From Rhodospirillales bacterium 24-66-33 (lineage in GTDB: Bacteria > Pseudomonadota > Alphaproteobacteria > Reyranellales > Reyranellaceae), in the NCBI GenBank assembly GCA_002281855.1, contig NCHQ01000009.1:62001-126000 (forward strand): a DNA stretch of 64,000 nucleotides, read 5' to 3'. A program made the position numbers and the translations under genes. Position 1 is the first letter of the stretch; the number at the start of each line of letters is the position of its first letter. This document shows positions 17,344 to 26,729 of this stretch, in pieces. The notes under the pieces were generated by a model. That model was not told the origin of the DNA. It was given only the letters and a program-made list of their open reading frames with translations, and searched no databases.

Positions 17344-18394
17344 GACTTCAGACGAGGGTCCGGCCCTCTCCATCGTCGTGCCCGTTTACAACGGCGCGGC
17401 GACCGTGGGCGAGCTGGTGAAGGCGCTGCGCGCCCTCGAGATCGAGGGCGGGCTGGAAATCGTCCTGGTGGTCGACGGCAGTCCGGACAACAGTCTCGAC
17501 GTCTGCAAGCAGCTCGCGACCGAGCCCGGTGCGCCGGTGACCGTGCTCAGCCTCAGCCGCAATTTCGGCGAGCACAACGCCGTCATGGCGGGCTTCGCGC
17601 GGGCGCGCGGCGCCTATGCGATCACCATGGACGACGACCTGCAGAACCCCCCCGAGGAAGTCCGCCGCCTGTTCGAGCATGCGCGCGACGGCAACTACGA
17701 TGCGGTCTACACCTACTACGAAGAGAAGAAGCACGCGGCCTGGCGCAATCTCGGCAGCCGCTTCACCAACTGGTGCGCCGACAAGCTCATCGACAAGCCG
17801 CCGGGCCTCTATCTCTCGAGCTTTCGCTGCGTTTCGCGCTTTCTGCGCGAGCGGGTCGTATCGAGCTACGAGGGGCCGGCGCCCTATGTCGACGGCCTGA
17901 TCTTCCAGATCACCCAGAACGTCAGTCGCCTGCAGGTCAACCATCTGCCGCGTGCCGAGGGGCGCTCGAACTACACGTTGCGCCGCCTGCTGCGACTGTG
18001 GCTGGCGATGTTCCTGAACTTCTCGGTGATGCCGCTCCGGCTTGCGACGATTCTCGGCCTGGTGTTCGGCGCCTTGGGTGCCGTCGCCGCCGGCATCACG
18101 ATCATCGAGGCGATCATCTCCGACAGGGCGCCTCAGGGCTGGGCGTCGCTGATGGTCGCGGTGCTGGTGCTCGCGGGCGTGCAGTTGCTCGTGATCGGCA
18201 TGATCGGCGAATATCTCGGCAGCATGTTCCTGGCCGTGAACCGCAAGCCGCAATACCTCGTGCGGGAAGTCGTCAGGCGCGGCACGGAAGGGCTCGACAT
18301 CGAGCACCCGAAGGTCGATACGCGGGCGGCTGGCCAGCCGCATCGCGAGCCTTCGCATGAGCCACCACACGGGCCGCGCCACAGGGAGAGCTGA
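17336..18394 (+). CDS. Family 2 glycosyltransferase, polyprenyl-phosphate type (ArnC/GtrB/DPM1-like)
   Basis: About 352 residues. The N-terminal GT2 domain starts SIVVPVYNGA and has the metal/nucleotide-binding DDDLQNPP motif at about residue 100. Two membrane helices follow at about 230-255 and 265-295, then the conserved GEYLGSMFLAVNRKPQY tail. This is the layout of ArnC, GtrB and Dpm1-like enzymes that load a sugar onto undecaprenyl phosphate. A His/Pro-rich tail ends the protein. The start may be GTG 17333 or ATG 17336; both overlap the methyltransferase stop. The SMR-type gene follows after 3 bp. Confidence 0.88.
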   Translation: MLETSDEGPALSIVVPVYNGAATVGELVKALRALEIEGGLEIVLVVDGSPDNSLDVCKQLATEPGAPVTVLSLSRNFGEHNAVMAGFARARGAYAITMDDDLQNPPEEVRRLFEHARDGNYDAVYTYYEEKKHAAWRNLGSRFTNWCADKLIDKPPGLYLSSFRCVSRFLRERVVSSYEGPAPYVDGLIFQITQNVSRLQVNHLPRAEGRSNYTLRRLLRLWLAMFLNFSVMPLRLATILGLVFGALGAVAAGITIIEAIISDRAPQGWASLMVAVLVLAGVQLLVIGMIGEYLGSMFLAVNRKPQYLVREVVRRGTEGLDIEHPKVDTRAAGQPHREPSHEPPHGPRHRES

Positions 18395-18397
18395 AGC

Positions 18398-18730
18398 ATG
18401 ACGATCTACTACGTGGCGCTCGGGATCGGCATTCTGGCCGGAATCGGCGGCCAGATCCTGCTCAAGGCGGGAGCGGACGCGCCTGATTTCGTGAGCCAGC
18501 TGCTGCGCCCCTCGACCATCGCGGGCCTGGCGCTCTACGGCTCGGCGGCCTTCCTCTACATCGTCGCTCTGCGGAAGATTCCGGTTTCGGTGGCTTTTCC
18601 CAGCGTGTCGCTTTCCTATGCGATCGTCGCAGTGGCCGGCCACTTCCTTTTCGGTGAGCCGTTCGGCATCAAGCAGATCGGCGGCATTGCTCTAATCGTG
18701 GGTGGTGTCGTCCTCATCAACCAGAGCTGA
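18398..18730 (+). CDS. SMR/EamA-type small membrane protein (ArnE/ArnF-like flippase)
   Basis: A 110-residue protein with four hydrophobic helices in the small multidrug resistance pattern (GGQILLKAG in helix 1, VALRKIPVSVAFP in the middle). ArnE/ArnF proteins of this fold flip undecaprenyl-phosphate-sugar across the inner membrane. It lies 3 bp after a polyprenyl-phosphate glycosyltransferase, so a flippase role is more likely here than drug export. The enoyl-CoA hydratase gene begins 11 bp later. Confidence 0.8.
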   Translation: MTIYYVALGIGILAGIGGQILLKAGADAPDFVSQLLRPSTIAGLALYGSAAFLYIVALRKIPVSVAFPSVSLSYAIVAVAGHFLFGEPFGIKQIGGIALIVGGVVLINQS

Positions 18731-18741
18731 GGAGCCTTCCC

Positions 18742-19605
18742 GTGAACTACGAGCAGATCAAGTACGAGACCAAGGACGGTATCCTCACCATCACCCTCAA
18801 CCGTCCCGACAAGCTCAACGCCTTCACCGGCAAGATGCTCTCGGAACTGCTCGACGCGATGGACCGCGCCGACCGCGACGACGACGTGCGCGCCGTCGTG
18901 TTCACCGGTGCGGGCCGCGGCTTCTGCGCCGGTGCCGACCTTTCGGGCGGCGCCAACACCTTCAATGCCGAGAATCGCGGGCCGGTCGATCCCGGGCTCG
19001 ATGGACATCGCGACGGCGGTGGTCTCTTCACGCTGCGTCTCTATGAATCGCTGAAGCCCACCATCGCCGCCTGCAACGGACCGGCGGTCGGCGTCGGCAT
19101 CACGATGCAGCTGGCCATGGACATCCGCCTCGCCTCCGAGGCGGCGCGCTACGGCTTCGTCTTCACGCGCCGCGCCATCGTCATGGAAGCCTGCTCCAGC
19201 TGGTTCCTGCCGCGCCTCGTTGGACCGCAGCAGGCGCTGGAATGGGTGATGACCGGTCGCGTCTTCTCCGCCGAGGAGGCGCTGAACGGGCGTCTGGTGC
19301 GCTCCCTCCACAAGCCCGACGATCTCCTGCCGGCCGCCTATGCGCTGGCGCGCGAGATTGCCGACAACACTGCGCCGGTCTCGGTCGCGCTCAATCGCCA
19401 GATGATCTGGAAGATGCTGGGCGCCGACCATCCGATGGAAGCCCACAAGGTCGATTCGAAGGGCATCTACTCGCGCGGCAAGTCGGACGACGTGAAGGAG
19501 GGCGTGACCGCCTTCCTCGAGAAGCGTCCGGCGCGCTTCCCCATGAAGGTGAGCGACGGCATGCCGTCCTATTTCCCGTGGTGGCCGGAGCGTAAGTTCA
19601 ACTAG
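18742..19605 (+). CDS. Enoyl-CoA hydratase/isomerase family protein
   Basis: Crotonase-fold protein of 287 residues. GAGRGFCAGADLSGG (about 53-67) forms the CoA-binding and first oxyanion-hole segment, and PAVGVGITMQLAMDIRLASE the second. MEACSSWFLPRLVG places a Glu where many family members have a catalytic acid. The start is GTG 18742, after GAGGAG. It follows the glycosylation genes closely but is metabolically distinct; a second crotonase lies at 22365-23186. The substrate acyl-CoA is unknown. Confidence 0.88.
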   Translation: MNYEQIKYETKDGILTITLNRPDKLNAFTGKMLSELLDAMDRADRDDDVRAVVFTGAGRGFCAGADLSGGANTFNAENRGPVDPGLDGHRDGGGLFTLRLYESLKPTIAACNGPAVGVGITMQLAMDIRLASEAARYGFVFTRRAIVMEACSSWFLPRLVGPQQALEWVMTGRVFSAEEALNGRLVRSLHKPDDLLPAAYALAREIADNTAPVSVALNRQMIWKMLGADHPMEAHKVDSKGIYSRGKSDDVKEGVTAFLEKRPARFPMKVSDGMPSYFPWWPERKFN

Positions 19606-19693
19606 CCGGCCTCTATCCGTGACGGGCGGCGGTTGCCGTACCGCGCGCCTTGCGGCAAGCTGCCGGAAAACAAGCCTGTTGCGGAGGAAACGA

Positions 19694-20728
19694 ATGACCA
19701 AGCTGCAGATGCGGCGCCGGACCTTGCTGGCGGCCGCCCCGATGATGCTGGTGGCCCCCCATGTCGTGCGGGCGCAGGCCAAGCCCGAAAAGAGCAAGGT
19801 CATCCTGGCCGTGGGCGGCAAGTCGGCACTCTATTATCTTTCGCTGACGATTGCCGAGCGCAAGGGCTTCTTCAAGGAAGCCGGCATCGACGTCGAGATC
19901 AACGACTTCCAGGGCGGCGCCAAGTCGTTGCAGGCGCTGATGGGCGGCAGTGCCGATGTCGTCGCCGGCGCCTACGAGCACACGATCCGCATGCAGCAGC
20001 GCGGCCAGGACGTAACGGGCTTCGCCCTGATCGGCCGCGGCATGCAAATCTGCATCGCCTTGCGCAACGACGTGGCCGCCAGGGTGAAGGGCCCGGCCGA
20101 CATCAAGGGCATGAAGTTCGGTGTCACGGCGCCCGGCTCCTCGACCAACATGCTGCTGAACTTCTGGGCGGCCAAGGGCGGGCTGAAGGCCAGCGACGTG
20201 GTGGCGATTGGCGTCGGCGCCGGCGCTTCGGTCATCGCCGCGGTCGAGAAGGGCGAAGTCGACGGTGTCTCCCAGACCGATCCCGCGCTGACCATCCTGA
20301 CCGACAAGAACCTGGTGAAGGTGGTCGTCGATACGCGCACGACCAAGGGCAATCAGGAAGTGTTCGGCGGTCCCTTTCCGGCGGCCAGCCTCTATTCGCA
20401 ATCCGACTTCATCAAGAAGAACCCGGGAACGACCCAGGCGCTGGCCACGGGTATCGTGCGCGCGAACCAGTGGCTGCAGACCGCTTCCCCGGCCGATGTC
20501 GCCAATGCGGTGCCGGAGGGCTACCTGCTGGGCGACCGTGCGGTCTACGAGAAGTCGTTCGCGGGCGTTCGCGAGACGATCTCGCCGGACGGCACCATGC
20601 CCGCCGGTGCGATGGAGAATTGTCTCAAGTTCCTGGCGGAGAGCGATCCCGGCATCAAGGCCGGGTCGGTCAAGCTCGCCGACACCTGGAACAACGAGTT
20701 CGCCCAGCGCGCCGCCAAGCGCAGCTAA
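19694..20728 (+). CDS. ABC transporter substrate-binding protein, NMT1/SsuA-like
   Basis: A 344-residue exported solute-binding protein. The N-terminus has MRRRTLLAAAPMMLVAPHVV, a Tat-like or Sec signal, with cleavage near ARAQA (about 30). The rest is the NMT1/SsuA/ThiY fold used for sulfonates, nitrate, taurine or pyrimidine precursors. ATG 19694 follows GCGGAGGAAACGA; frame extension upstream is not credible. ATP-binding and permease genes follow directly, making a complete importer. Confidence 0.88.
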   Translation: MTKLQMRRRTLLAAAPMMLVAPHVVRAQAKPEKSKVILAVGGKSALYYLSLTIAERKGFFKEAGIDVEINDFQGGAKSLQALMGGSADVVAGAYEHTIRMQQRGQDVTGFALIGRGMQICIALRNDVAARVKGPADIKGMKFGVTAPGSSTNMLLNFWAAKGGLKASDVVAIGVGAGASVIAAVEKGEVDGVSQTDPALTILTDKNLVKVVVDTRTTKGNQEVFGGPFPAASLYSQSDFIKKNPGTTQALATGIVRANQWLQTASPADVANAVPEGYLLGDRAVYEKSFAGVRETISPDGTMPAGAMENCLKFLAESDPGIKAGSVKLADTWNNEFAQRAAKRS

Positions 20729-20740
20729 TTCGACGTGACG

Positions 20741-21565
20741 ATGACGCAGGAAGTGCCGGCGCTCGCGCTGGCCGACATCACCTGTCGCTTCGCCGCCCGC
20801 GACGATGCGAGCAAGGCCTACACGGCGGTGGCGAACGCCACGCTGAACGTCGCGCGCGGCGAGTTCGTTTCGGTGGTCGGACCGACCGGCTGCGGCAAGT
20901 CCACCCTGCTCAACGTGGCGGCGGGGCTGCTGGAGCCGTCGTCCGGCACGGTCGAGGTGTTCGGCGAGCGGCTGATGGCGGCCAGTGGCGTGAACCGGCG
21001 CGCGGGCTACATGTTCCAGGCCGATGCGCTGATGCCGTGGCGCACGGGTATCGACAATGTGGTCGCCGGTCTCGAATTCCGCGGCGTGCCGCGGGCCGAG
21101 GCGGTGTCGCAGGGGCAGGCCTGGTTGCGCCGTGTCGGCCTCGCGGGGTTTGGCGACCGCTATCCGCACCAGATGTCGGGCGGCATGCGCAAGCGCCTGG
21201 CGTTGGCCCAGACGCTGATCCTCAGCCCGGACATCCTGTTGATGGACGAGCCCTTCTCGGCGCTCGACGTGCAGACGCGCCAGCTCATGGAGAACGAGCT
21301 GCTGGCGCTGTGGGCCGAGGACCGCAAGTCGGTGCTGTTCATCACCCACGATCTCGAGGAAGCCATCGCGCTCTCCGACAGGGTCGTGGTCCTGTCGGCC
21401 GGCCCGGCGACGCGGCCGATCGGCGATTTCAGGGTCGATCTGCCGCGGCCGCGCGACGTCTCGGAAATACGCATGACGCCGGCCTTCCTCGACCTGCATC
21501 GCGAGATCTGGGCGGCGATGAAGGAAGAGGTGCTGAAGGCCTACGAACAGCAGAAGGCGATCTGA
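20741..21565 (+). CDS. ABC transporter ATP-binding protein (SsuB/TauB-like)
   Basis: ATPase of the nitrate/sulfonate/taurine importer group, about 274 residues. Walker A is VGPTGCGKST (about 46-55), the signature is SGGMRKRLALAQ, and Walker B with the catalytic Glu is ILLMDEPFSALD. The start may be ATG 20741 or GTG 20735 two codons earlier; neither has a strong ribosome site. The permease ATG begins one base after this stop, so all three importer genes form one operon. Confidence 0.9.
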   Translation: MTQEVPALALADITCRFAARDDASKAYTAVANATLNVARGEFVSVVGPTGCGKSTLLNVAAGLLEPSSGTVEVFGERLMAASGVNRRAGYMFQADALMPWRTGIDNVVAGLEFRGVPRAEAVSQGQAWLRRVGLAGFGDRYPHQMSGGMRKRLALAQTLILSPDILLMDEPFSALDVQTRQLMENELLALWAEDRKSVLFITHDLEEAIALSDRVVVLSAGPATRPIGDFRVDLPRPRDVSEIRMTPAFLDLHREIWAAMKEEVLKAYEQQKAI

Positions 21566-21566
21566 G

Positions 21567-22364
21567 ATGCGGCTCAGGATCCTGCAACTGCTTCTCCTCG
21601 GCCTGTTGATCGTGGCCTGGTACGCGATGACAGCGCCGGGGCTGATCCCACCCTTCTATTTCGACAAGGCCAACCGGGCCGCCTTCTTCTTCGGCGAGCC
21701 GCAGAAGGTTTTCTGGGTGATCGTCGACTGGTTCGCGAGCGGTGAGATCTTCCCTCATCTCGGCATCACCCTGCTCGAGACGGCGCTGGGCTTCACGATC
21801 GGCGCGGCCTCCGGGCTGGGCATCGGCCTGTGGCTGGCGCTGTCACCCACCGCCTCGGCGATCACCGATCCCTACATCAAGGGCTTCAATTCGATGCCGC
21901 GCGTCGTGCTGGCGCCGATCTTCGCGGTCTGGTTCGGCCTCGGCATCTGGTCGAAGGTGGCGCTCGGTGTGACGCTCGTCTTCTTCGTGGTGTTCTTCAA
22001 TGTCTACCAGGGCGTGCGCGAGGTCAGCCCCAACCTGATCGCCAACGCCCGCATGCTGGGCGCCTCGCAACGCCAGCTCCTGCGCTCGATCTACCTGCCG
22101 AGCGCCATGAGCTGGGTGTTCGCCAGCCTGCACAACGCAGTGGGCCTGGCCTTCGTGGGCGCCGTGGTCGGCGAATATCTCGGCTCGTCGATGGGCGTGG
22201 GCTACCTGATCCTCCAGGCCGAGGGCACGTTCGACATCAACACGGTGTTTGCCGGCATCCTTGTGCTGACCGCCTGCGCCCTCGTGCTCGACAGCCTGGT
22301 CGGTGTCGTCGAGCGCCGGCTGATGACCTGGCAGCCGAAGGCGGGGCAGACGGAGAAAGTTTAG
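21567..22364 (+). CDS. ABC transporter permease (SsuC/TauC-like)
   Basis: Integral membrane permease of 265 residues with about six helices. The cytoplasmic EAA-like loop is visible as NARMLGASQRQLLRSIYLPSAMSWV, split over about 155-180, which contacts the ATPase. It is last in the importer operon and ends one base before the stop of the convergent crotonase gene. The transported compound cannot be told. The flanking crotonases and MaoC genes suggest a carboxylate or aromatic precursor, which is inference. Confidence 0.9.
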   Translation: MRLRILQLLLLGLLIVAWYAMTAPGLIPPFYFDKANRAAFFFGEPQKVFWVIVDWFASGEIFPHLGITLLETALGFTIGAASGLGIGLWLALSPTASAITDPYIKGFNSMPRVVLAPIFAVWFGLGIWSKVALGVTLVFFVVFFNVYQGVREVSPNLIANARMLGASQRQLLRSIYLPSAMSWVFASLHNAVGLAFVGAVVGEYLGSSMGVGYLILQAEGTFDINTVFAGILVLTACALVLDSLVGVVERRLMTWQPKAGQTEKV

Positions 22365-23186
22365 CTACCTGCCGGTAAACCGCGCGGCCCGCTTCTCGAG
22401 ATAGTGGGCCACGCCTTCCTTGAAGTCCGAGGTCTGGAAGGACAGTTCCATTTCGTGATTTGCCTGGAGCGTGGCCTCGGCCAGCGTCTGGAACTCGGCC
22501 TCCCACAGCTGGCGCTTCATCACCGCCACCGAGCGCGGCGAGACGGTGTTGGCGAGAAGGGTGGCGTAGGCCCGGGCCTCGGCCAGCAGCTTGTCGTCGG
22601 GGATGACCCGGTTCACGAGGCCCATCGCCAGCGCCTCGGGTGCGCGGAACTTGCGGGCCGAGCAGAGCAGATCGAGCGCCGCCGGCAGGCCGACCAGCCG
22701 TGGCAGTAGCCAGCTGATCCCGTGCTCCGCGATCAGGCCACGCTGGGCGAAGGCGGTGGTGAAGACGGCCGATTCGCCTGCGAAACGCAGGTCGGCATAG
22801 AGCGGGATCACCATGCCGAGCCCGGCGGCCGGGCCGTTGATCGCCGCGATGATGAACTTCGGGATCGCCGGGAAGTAGGAGTAGTTCATCCTGAATTCGG
22901 GCAACGTGCTGCCGCCGGGCAGTCCCTCCTGGACCCTGGTCGAGCGGTCGGCCGAGGCGCCCGAGCCGATCGCCTGGAGGCCGCCCATGTCGGCCCCGGC
23001 GCAGAAGCCGCGGCCGGCGCCGGTCAGGATGATGGCCCGCACTTCCGAATCGGCACCCGCCTTGTGCATGGCGTCCTTGAGGTCGAAGTGCATCTGCCGG
23101 GTCCAGGCATTGAGCTTCTCGGGGCGGTTGAGCGTGATCGTGCAGACGCGATCGGCGACGTCATAGAGGACGGTCTCGTACGCCAT
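22365..23186 (-). CDS. Enoyl-CoA hydratase
   Basis: Crotonase family protein of 273 residues. GAGRGFCAGADMGG (about 57-70) and NGPAAGLGMVIPLYADLRFAGE form the oxyanion hole, and AEHGISWLLPRLVG carries the usual catalytic Glu. The start at 23186 (MAYETVLYDV) follows GGAGGAGACCCCC. An open upstream extension has no homology. It is divergent from the MaoC-type gene, and the pair may act on the same acyl-CoA. Confidence 0.9.
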   Translation of the reverse strand: MAYETVLYDVADRVCTITLNRPEKLNAWTRQMHFDLKDAMHKAGADSEVRAIILTGAGRGFCAGADMGGLQAIGSGASADRSTRVQEGLPGGSTLPEFRMNYSYFPAIPKFIIAAINGPAAGLGMVIPLYADLRFAGESAVFTTAFAQRGLIAEHGISWLLPRLVGLPAALDLLCSARKFRAPEALAMGLVNRVIPDDKLLAEARAYATLLANTVSPRSVAVMKRQLWEAEFQTLAEATLQANHEMELSFQTSDFKEGVAHYLEKRAARFTGR

Positions 23187-23335
23187 ATGGGGGTCTCCTC
23201 CTGTGCATTCTTGTGAGTGGCATGATGGGCAAAAGGCCGCGACGATACAAACGCGGAGGAGAGTGCCGGACCCGGCACGCGCGCGCGCCCGGTAATCTTG
23301 CAGTCTGTACGAGATTAATGAAGAAGAGGCGGTAA

Positions 23336-23803
23336 ATGGCAAAGCGAGAGTTCGCCCATCCCAGCGAGATGCAGAAGCACGTGGGAGAGGAAATCGGCGT
23401 GAGCGACTGGGTCGAGATCACGCAGGAGCGGATCAACCTCTTCGCCGATGCGACCGGCGACCATCAATGGATCCATGTCGACGTCGAGCGCGCCAAGAAG
23501 GACATGCCGGGCGGCAAGACCATCGCCCACGGGTTCCTGACCCTGTCGCTGATCCCGATGCTCAGCCAACAGATTTCGCACATCAACAACGTGCGCAACG
23601 GCATCAACTACGGCTGCAACAAGGTGCGCTTCACCAGCCCGGTGCCGGCCGGCTCGAAGGTGCGGGCGCGCGCCAAACTGATCGCCGCGGATCCAATGGA
23701 CAAGGGCGGTGTCCGCCTGACCAACCAGGTCACCATCGAGATCGAGGGCCAGGAGCGTCCGGCCTGCGTCGCCGAGACCATGGCCATCGTCTACGGCACC
23801 TGA
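23336..23803 (+). CDS. MaoC family (R)-enoyl-CoA hydratase-like protein
   Basis: Hot-dog hydratase of 155 residues resembling NodN/PhaJ-type proteins. The catalytic pair is Asp-X4-His in FADATGDHQWIHVD, followed by GKTIAHGFLTLSL, the characteristic HG(F/Y) segment. It should hydrate a 2-enoyl-CoA to the (R)-3-hydroxyacyl-CoA. The ChaC gene starts 10 bp after its stop, suggesting co-transcription. Confidence 0.9.
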   Translation: MAKREFAHPSEMQKHVGEEIGVSDWVEITQERINLFADATGDHQWIHVDVERAKKDMPGGKTIAHGFLTLSLIPMLSQQISHINNVRNGINYGCNKVRFTSPVPAGSKVRARAKLIAADPMDKGGVRLTNQVTIEIEGQERPACVAETMAIVYGT

Positions 23804-23813
23804 GGCACCGCGG

Positions 23814-24506
23814 TTGCTGACACGCGAGGACCTCACGTCGGAGCGGATCGACCAGATCGTCGCCGACGCCCGAGCCGCCGGGTACGACTTTTTCCTGTCG
23901 TCGCCGGAGCGCGAGGCCAGCCTCAACGCCGCGCTGCTCGATCATCCGCCGGGCGAGGAGACCTGGATCTTCGCCTACGGCTCGCTGATGTGGAATCCGG
24001 CTCTCGACTATGCCGAGGTCCAGCCGTGCCGGGTGGAGGGCTGGCGCCGGTCCTTCTGCTTCTGGACGCCGATGGGGCGGGGCACGCCCGAACTGCCGGG
24101 CCTGATGCTGGCGCTGGCCGACGGCGGCGCGTGCGAGGGCATCGCCTACCGTCTGTCGCCGGGACTGGAACGTCAGGAGCTGGGCCTCCTGTGGAATCGC
24201 GAGATGCTGGCGGGCGTCTACAAGCCGCTCTGGGTCCCGACCAGGCTGCGGGACGGTCGCACCGTCAGCGCCATGACCTTCGTCGTCGAGACCGGGCATT
24301 GCCAGTATTGCGGCGACCTGCCGATCGAGCGCGCGGCCTATCACATCGCCTTTGCCGAGGGCCGTCGCGGTGCTTGCCGCGAGTACCTGCTGAACACGGC
24401 GGAGCATGCGCGGTCGCTGGGCATCCACGACCCCTATCTCGAGGAGCTGGTGGAGCGCGTCGTCCGGTTGCGGGAAGAGCAGGCACCCGGTACGGCCGTG
24501 GCCTGA
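23814..24506 (+). CDS. chaC: Gamma-glutamylcyclotransferase, ChaC-like
   Basis: A 230-residue protein of the glutathione-specific gamma-glutamylcyclotransferase family, releasing 5-oxoproline and Cys-Gly. The substrate loop FAYGSLMWNP lies at about 52-61. The catalytic Glu would lie in the LLWNREM region (about 125-131), although there its surroundings are less typical. The start is TTG 23814, ten bases after the MaoC stop; no ATG fits. The N-terminal extension of about 45 residues is typical of bacterial ChaC. Confidence 0.85.
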   Translation: MLTREDLTSERIDQIVADARAAGYDFFLSSPEREASLNAALLDHPPGEETWIFAYGSLMWNPALDYAEVQPCRVEGWRRSFCFWTPMGRGTPELPGLMLALADGGACEGIAYRLSPGLERQELGLLWNREMLAGVYKPLWVPTRLRDGRTVSAMTFVVETGHCQYCGDLPIERAAYHIAFAEGRRGACREYLLNTAEHARSLGIHDPYLEELVERVVRLREEQAPGTAVA

Positions 24507-24584
24507 ACCGGCCGCACCTCGCCTCTCGGAAGCCGCTGTACTGCAGAGGGTGCGTGGTAGCAGGGCCTGTGACATAGTCGCGGC

Positions 24585-25511
24585 GTGTCCGCTCTCGTAG
24601 CCCGCTGGCTCGCGCTGCCGCCGAATTTGCGCGGGATTCTCTGGGTCGCTTTCTCGGGCGTCCTGTTCGCGCTGCTGAACGTCTTCACGCTGATCCCGGC
24701 GCAGCATCTCAATCCCTATGTGATGGCGTTCCTGCGCTATTTCTTCGGCGCGCTATTCCTCGTGCCGATCGTGATGCGGCTTGGCCTCTACCGTTCGTTG
24801 CACACGAGGCGGCTGCCGCTGCACATCTCGCGCGGCGCCATCCATACCGCGGGCATGATGCTGTGGTTCGTGGCGCTGCCGCTCACCACCCTGGCCGAGA
24901 TCACGGCGCTGGGCTTCACCGGTCCGATCTTCGTCACGATCGGCGCCGCGCTGTTCCTCGCCGAGAAGGTACGTCTGCGGCGCTGGATGGCCGTCATCGT
25001 CGGCTTCATCGGCGCCATGATCATCATCCGGCCGGGCTTCGGCGACATCCATATCGGCGTCATCTGCATCCTGATCTCGACGCCGATTTTCTCGGCCTCG
25101 AACCTGATCTCCAAGGCGCTGGCCCGTACCGATTCGGCGACCACGATCGTGATCTGGCAGAACATCGTGATCGTCGCCTGCGCCCTGCCGTTCGCGCTGT
25201 GGTTCTGGCAGACGCCGCAGTGGGGCGACATCATCTGGTTCCTGCTCGCAGGCGCGGCCGGTACGCTCGGCCATATCTGCCAGCAGCGCGGCTACCAGCT
25301 CGCCGACATCACGCTGCTGCAGCCGATCGGCTTCCTGTCGCTGATCTGGAACACGATGCTGGGCTATTTCCTGTTCTTCCAGAAGCCCGACGTCTGGACC
25401 TTCGTCGGCGCGGCCGTGATCTTCGCGAGCGCCCTCTACATCTCCCATCGCGAGGCGGTGCGGCGCGCGCAGATCAAGACGGCGGCTTCACAAGCCACTC
25501 CGGAGGCTTGA
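24585..25511 (+). CDS. DMT (EamA) family transporter
   Basis: A 308-residue membrane protein with ten predicted helices made of two EamA repeats, as in drug/metabolite exporters. The start is GTG 24585; translation from it gives a short cytoplasmic N-terminus before helix 1. It is the last gene before a 225-bp intergenic stretch with a large palindromic repeat. The substrate is unknown; metabolites such as amino acids are common for the family. Confidence 0.88.
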   Translation: MSALVARWLALPPNLRGILWVAFSGVLFALLNVFTLIPAQHLNPYVMAFLRYFFGALFLVPIVMRLGLYRSLHTRRLPLHISRGAIHTAGMMLWFVALPLTTLAEITALGFTGPIFVTIGAALFLAEKVRLRRWMAVIVGFIGAMIIIRPGFGDIHIGVICILISTPIFSASNLISKALARTDSATTIVIWQNIVIVACALPFALWFWQTPQWGDIIWFLLAGAAGTLGHICQQRGYQLADITLLQPIGFLSLIWNTMLGYFLFFQKPDVWTFVGAAVIFASALYISHREAVRRAQIKTAASQATPEA

Positions 25512-25585
25512 AGTCCTTCAGATCACGCACCACGACCTCATCCTGAGAGTCTGGCCAGAAATGAATTGAATCGATTCAAGCACTT

Positions 25586-25699
25586 ACCTCATCCTGAGGA
25601 GCCGCGCCTTGCGCGGCGTCTCGAAGGATGGGCAACAGGCAAGGTGCGCGTTCCCACCCTGCGAGACGCATCGCTACGCGATGCTCCTCACGATGAGGT
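25586..25699. repeat. Dispersed 114-bp imperfect palindrome
   Basis: The outer arms ACCTCATCCTGAGGAGC (25586) and GCTCCTCACGATGAGGT (ending 25699) are complementary except at one base. A second inner pair, around GCGTCTCGAAGGATGGG and CCCACCCTGCGAGACGC, extends the fold. It lies between convergent DMT and moaA genes. It is of a type I know from rhizobial genomes as intergenic mosaic repeats. The rest of 25512-25736 shows no gene. Confidence 0.8.
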
Positions 25700-25736
25700 C
25701 AGGGCTGGTCTTTGGAGAAGAAGAAAGCCCGAAGGC

Positions 25737-26729
25737 TCAGCCGCCGGTCACGCTCATGTGGCGGGGGACGGCGGGGCCGCTGTGGCGGCGGTCGATGATG
25801 AAATCGTGGCCCTTGGGTTTGCGCGCGATCGCCTCGGTGATGGCGCGGTCCAGCACCTCGTCGCTCTCCGACGCGCGCAGCGGCGCGCGCAGGTCGGCCG
25901 CATCCTCCTGGCCCAGGCACATATAGAGCGTGCCGGTGCAGGTGAGGCGCACGCGGTTGCAGCTTTCGCAAAAATTGTGGGTCAGTGGCGTGATGAAGCC
26001 CAGACGTCCGCCGGTCTCCTCGACCCGGAAGTAACGCGCGGGGCCGCCGGTCCGATAATCCGTCTCGGTGAGCGTGAAGTGGCGGGCGATCTCGGTGCGT
26101 GCCAGCGACAGCGGCAGATACTGGTCGAGCCGCGCTGCGTCGCCGATCTCGCCCATCGGCATGACCTCGATCAGCACGAGGTCCATGCCGCGCCCATGGC
26201 TCCAGCGGATCATCTCCTCGAACTCGCCGTCGTTGACCCCGCGCAGCGCCACCGCATTGATCTTGATGGCAAGCCCGGCGCGCTGGGCGGCGTCGAGGCC
26301 GCGCATCACCTGGTCGAGGTCGCCCCAGCGCGTGAGCTGGCGGAACTTGTCGCGATCGAGCGTGTCCATCGAGACGTTGACCCGGCGCACGCCGATGTCG
26401 GCCAGCTCCTGGGCGTATTTGGCGAGCTGGCTGCCGTTGGTGGTGAGGGTGAGTTCTTCCAACGCGCCGCTGTCGAGATGTTTTCCGAGACCGCGGAACA
26501 GCGACATCACGTTCTTGCGCACCAGCGGCTCGCCGCCCGTCAGCCGCAGCTTCTTGACGCCGCGACGGATGAAGGCCGTGCACAGCCGCTCCAGCTCCTC
26601 GAGCGACAGGACTTCCGCCTTGGGCAGGAAGGTCATGTCCTCGGCCATGCAGTAGACGCAGCGGAAATCGCAGCGATCCGTCACGGAGACGCGGAGATAC
26701 GAGATATGGCGGCCGAACGGGTCGATCAT
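25737..26729 (-). CDS. moaA: GTP 3',8-cyclase (molybdenum cofactor biosynthesis)
   Basis: Radical SAM enzyme of 330 residues that starts molybdopterin synthesis from GTP. The N-terminal cluster is Cys20-X3-Cys24-X2-Cys27 (CDFRCVYC). The second cluster is in [15 protein letters not shown], and the protein ends in the essential Gly-Gly tail. ATG 26729 overlaps the ligase stop (ATGA), so moaA is the third gene of the exo-ligase operon, which is an unusual partner. Molybdoenzymes FdsA and SorA lie about 20-27 kb away. Confidence 0.95.
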   Translation of the reverse strand: MIDPFGRHISYLRVSVTDRCDFRCVYCMAEDMTFLPKAEVLSLEELERLCTAFIRRGVKKLRLTGGEPLVRKNVMSLFRGLGKHLDSGALEELTLTTNGSQLAKYAQELADIGVRRVNVSMDTLDRDKFRQLTRWGDLDQVMRGLDAAQRAGLAIKINAVALRGVNDGEFEEMIRWSHGRGMDLVLIEVMPMGEIGDAARLDQYLPLSLARTEIARHFTLTETDYRTGGPARYFRVEETGGRLGFITPLTHNFCESCNRVRLTCTGTLYMCLGQEDAADLRAPLRASESDEVLDRAITEAIARKPKGHDFIIDRRHSGPAVPRHMSVTGG

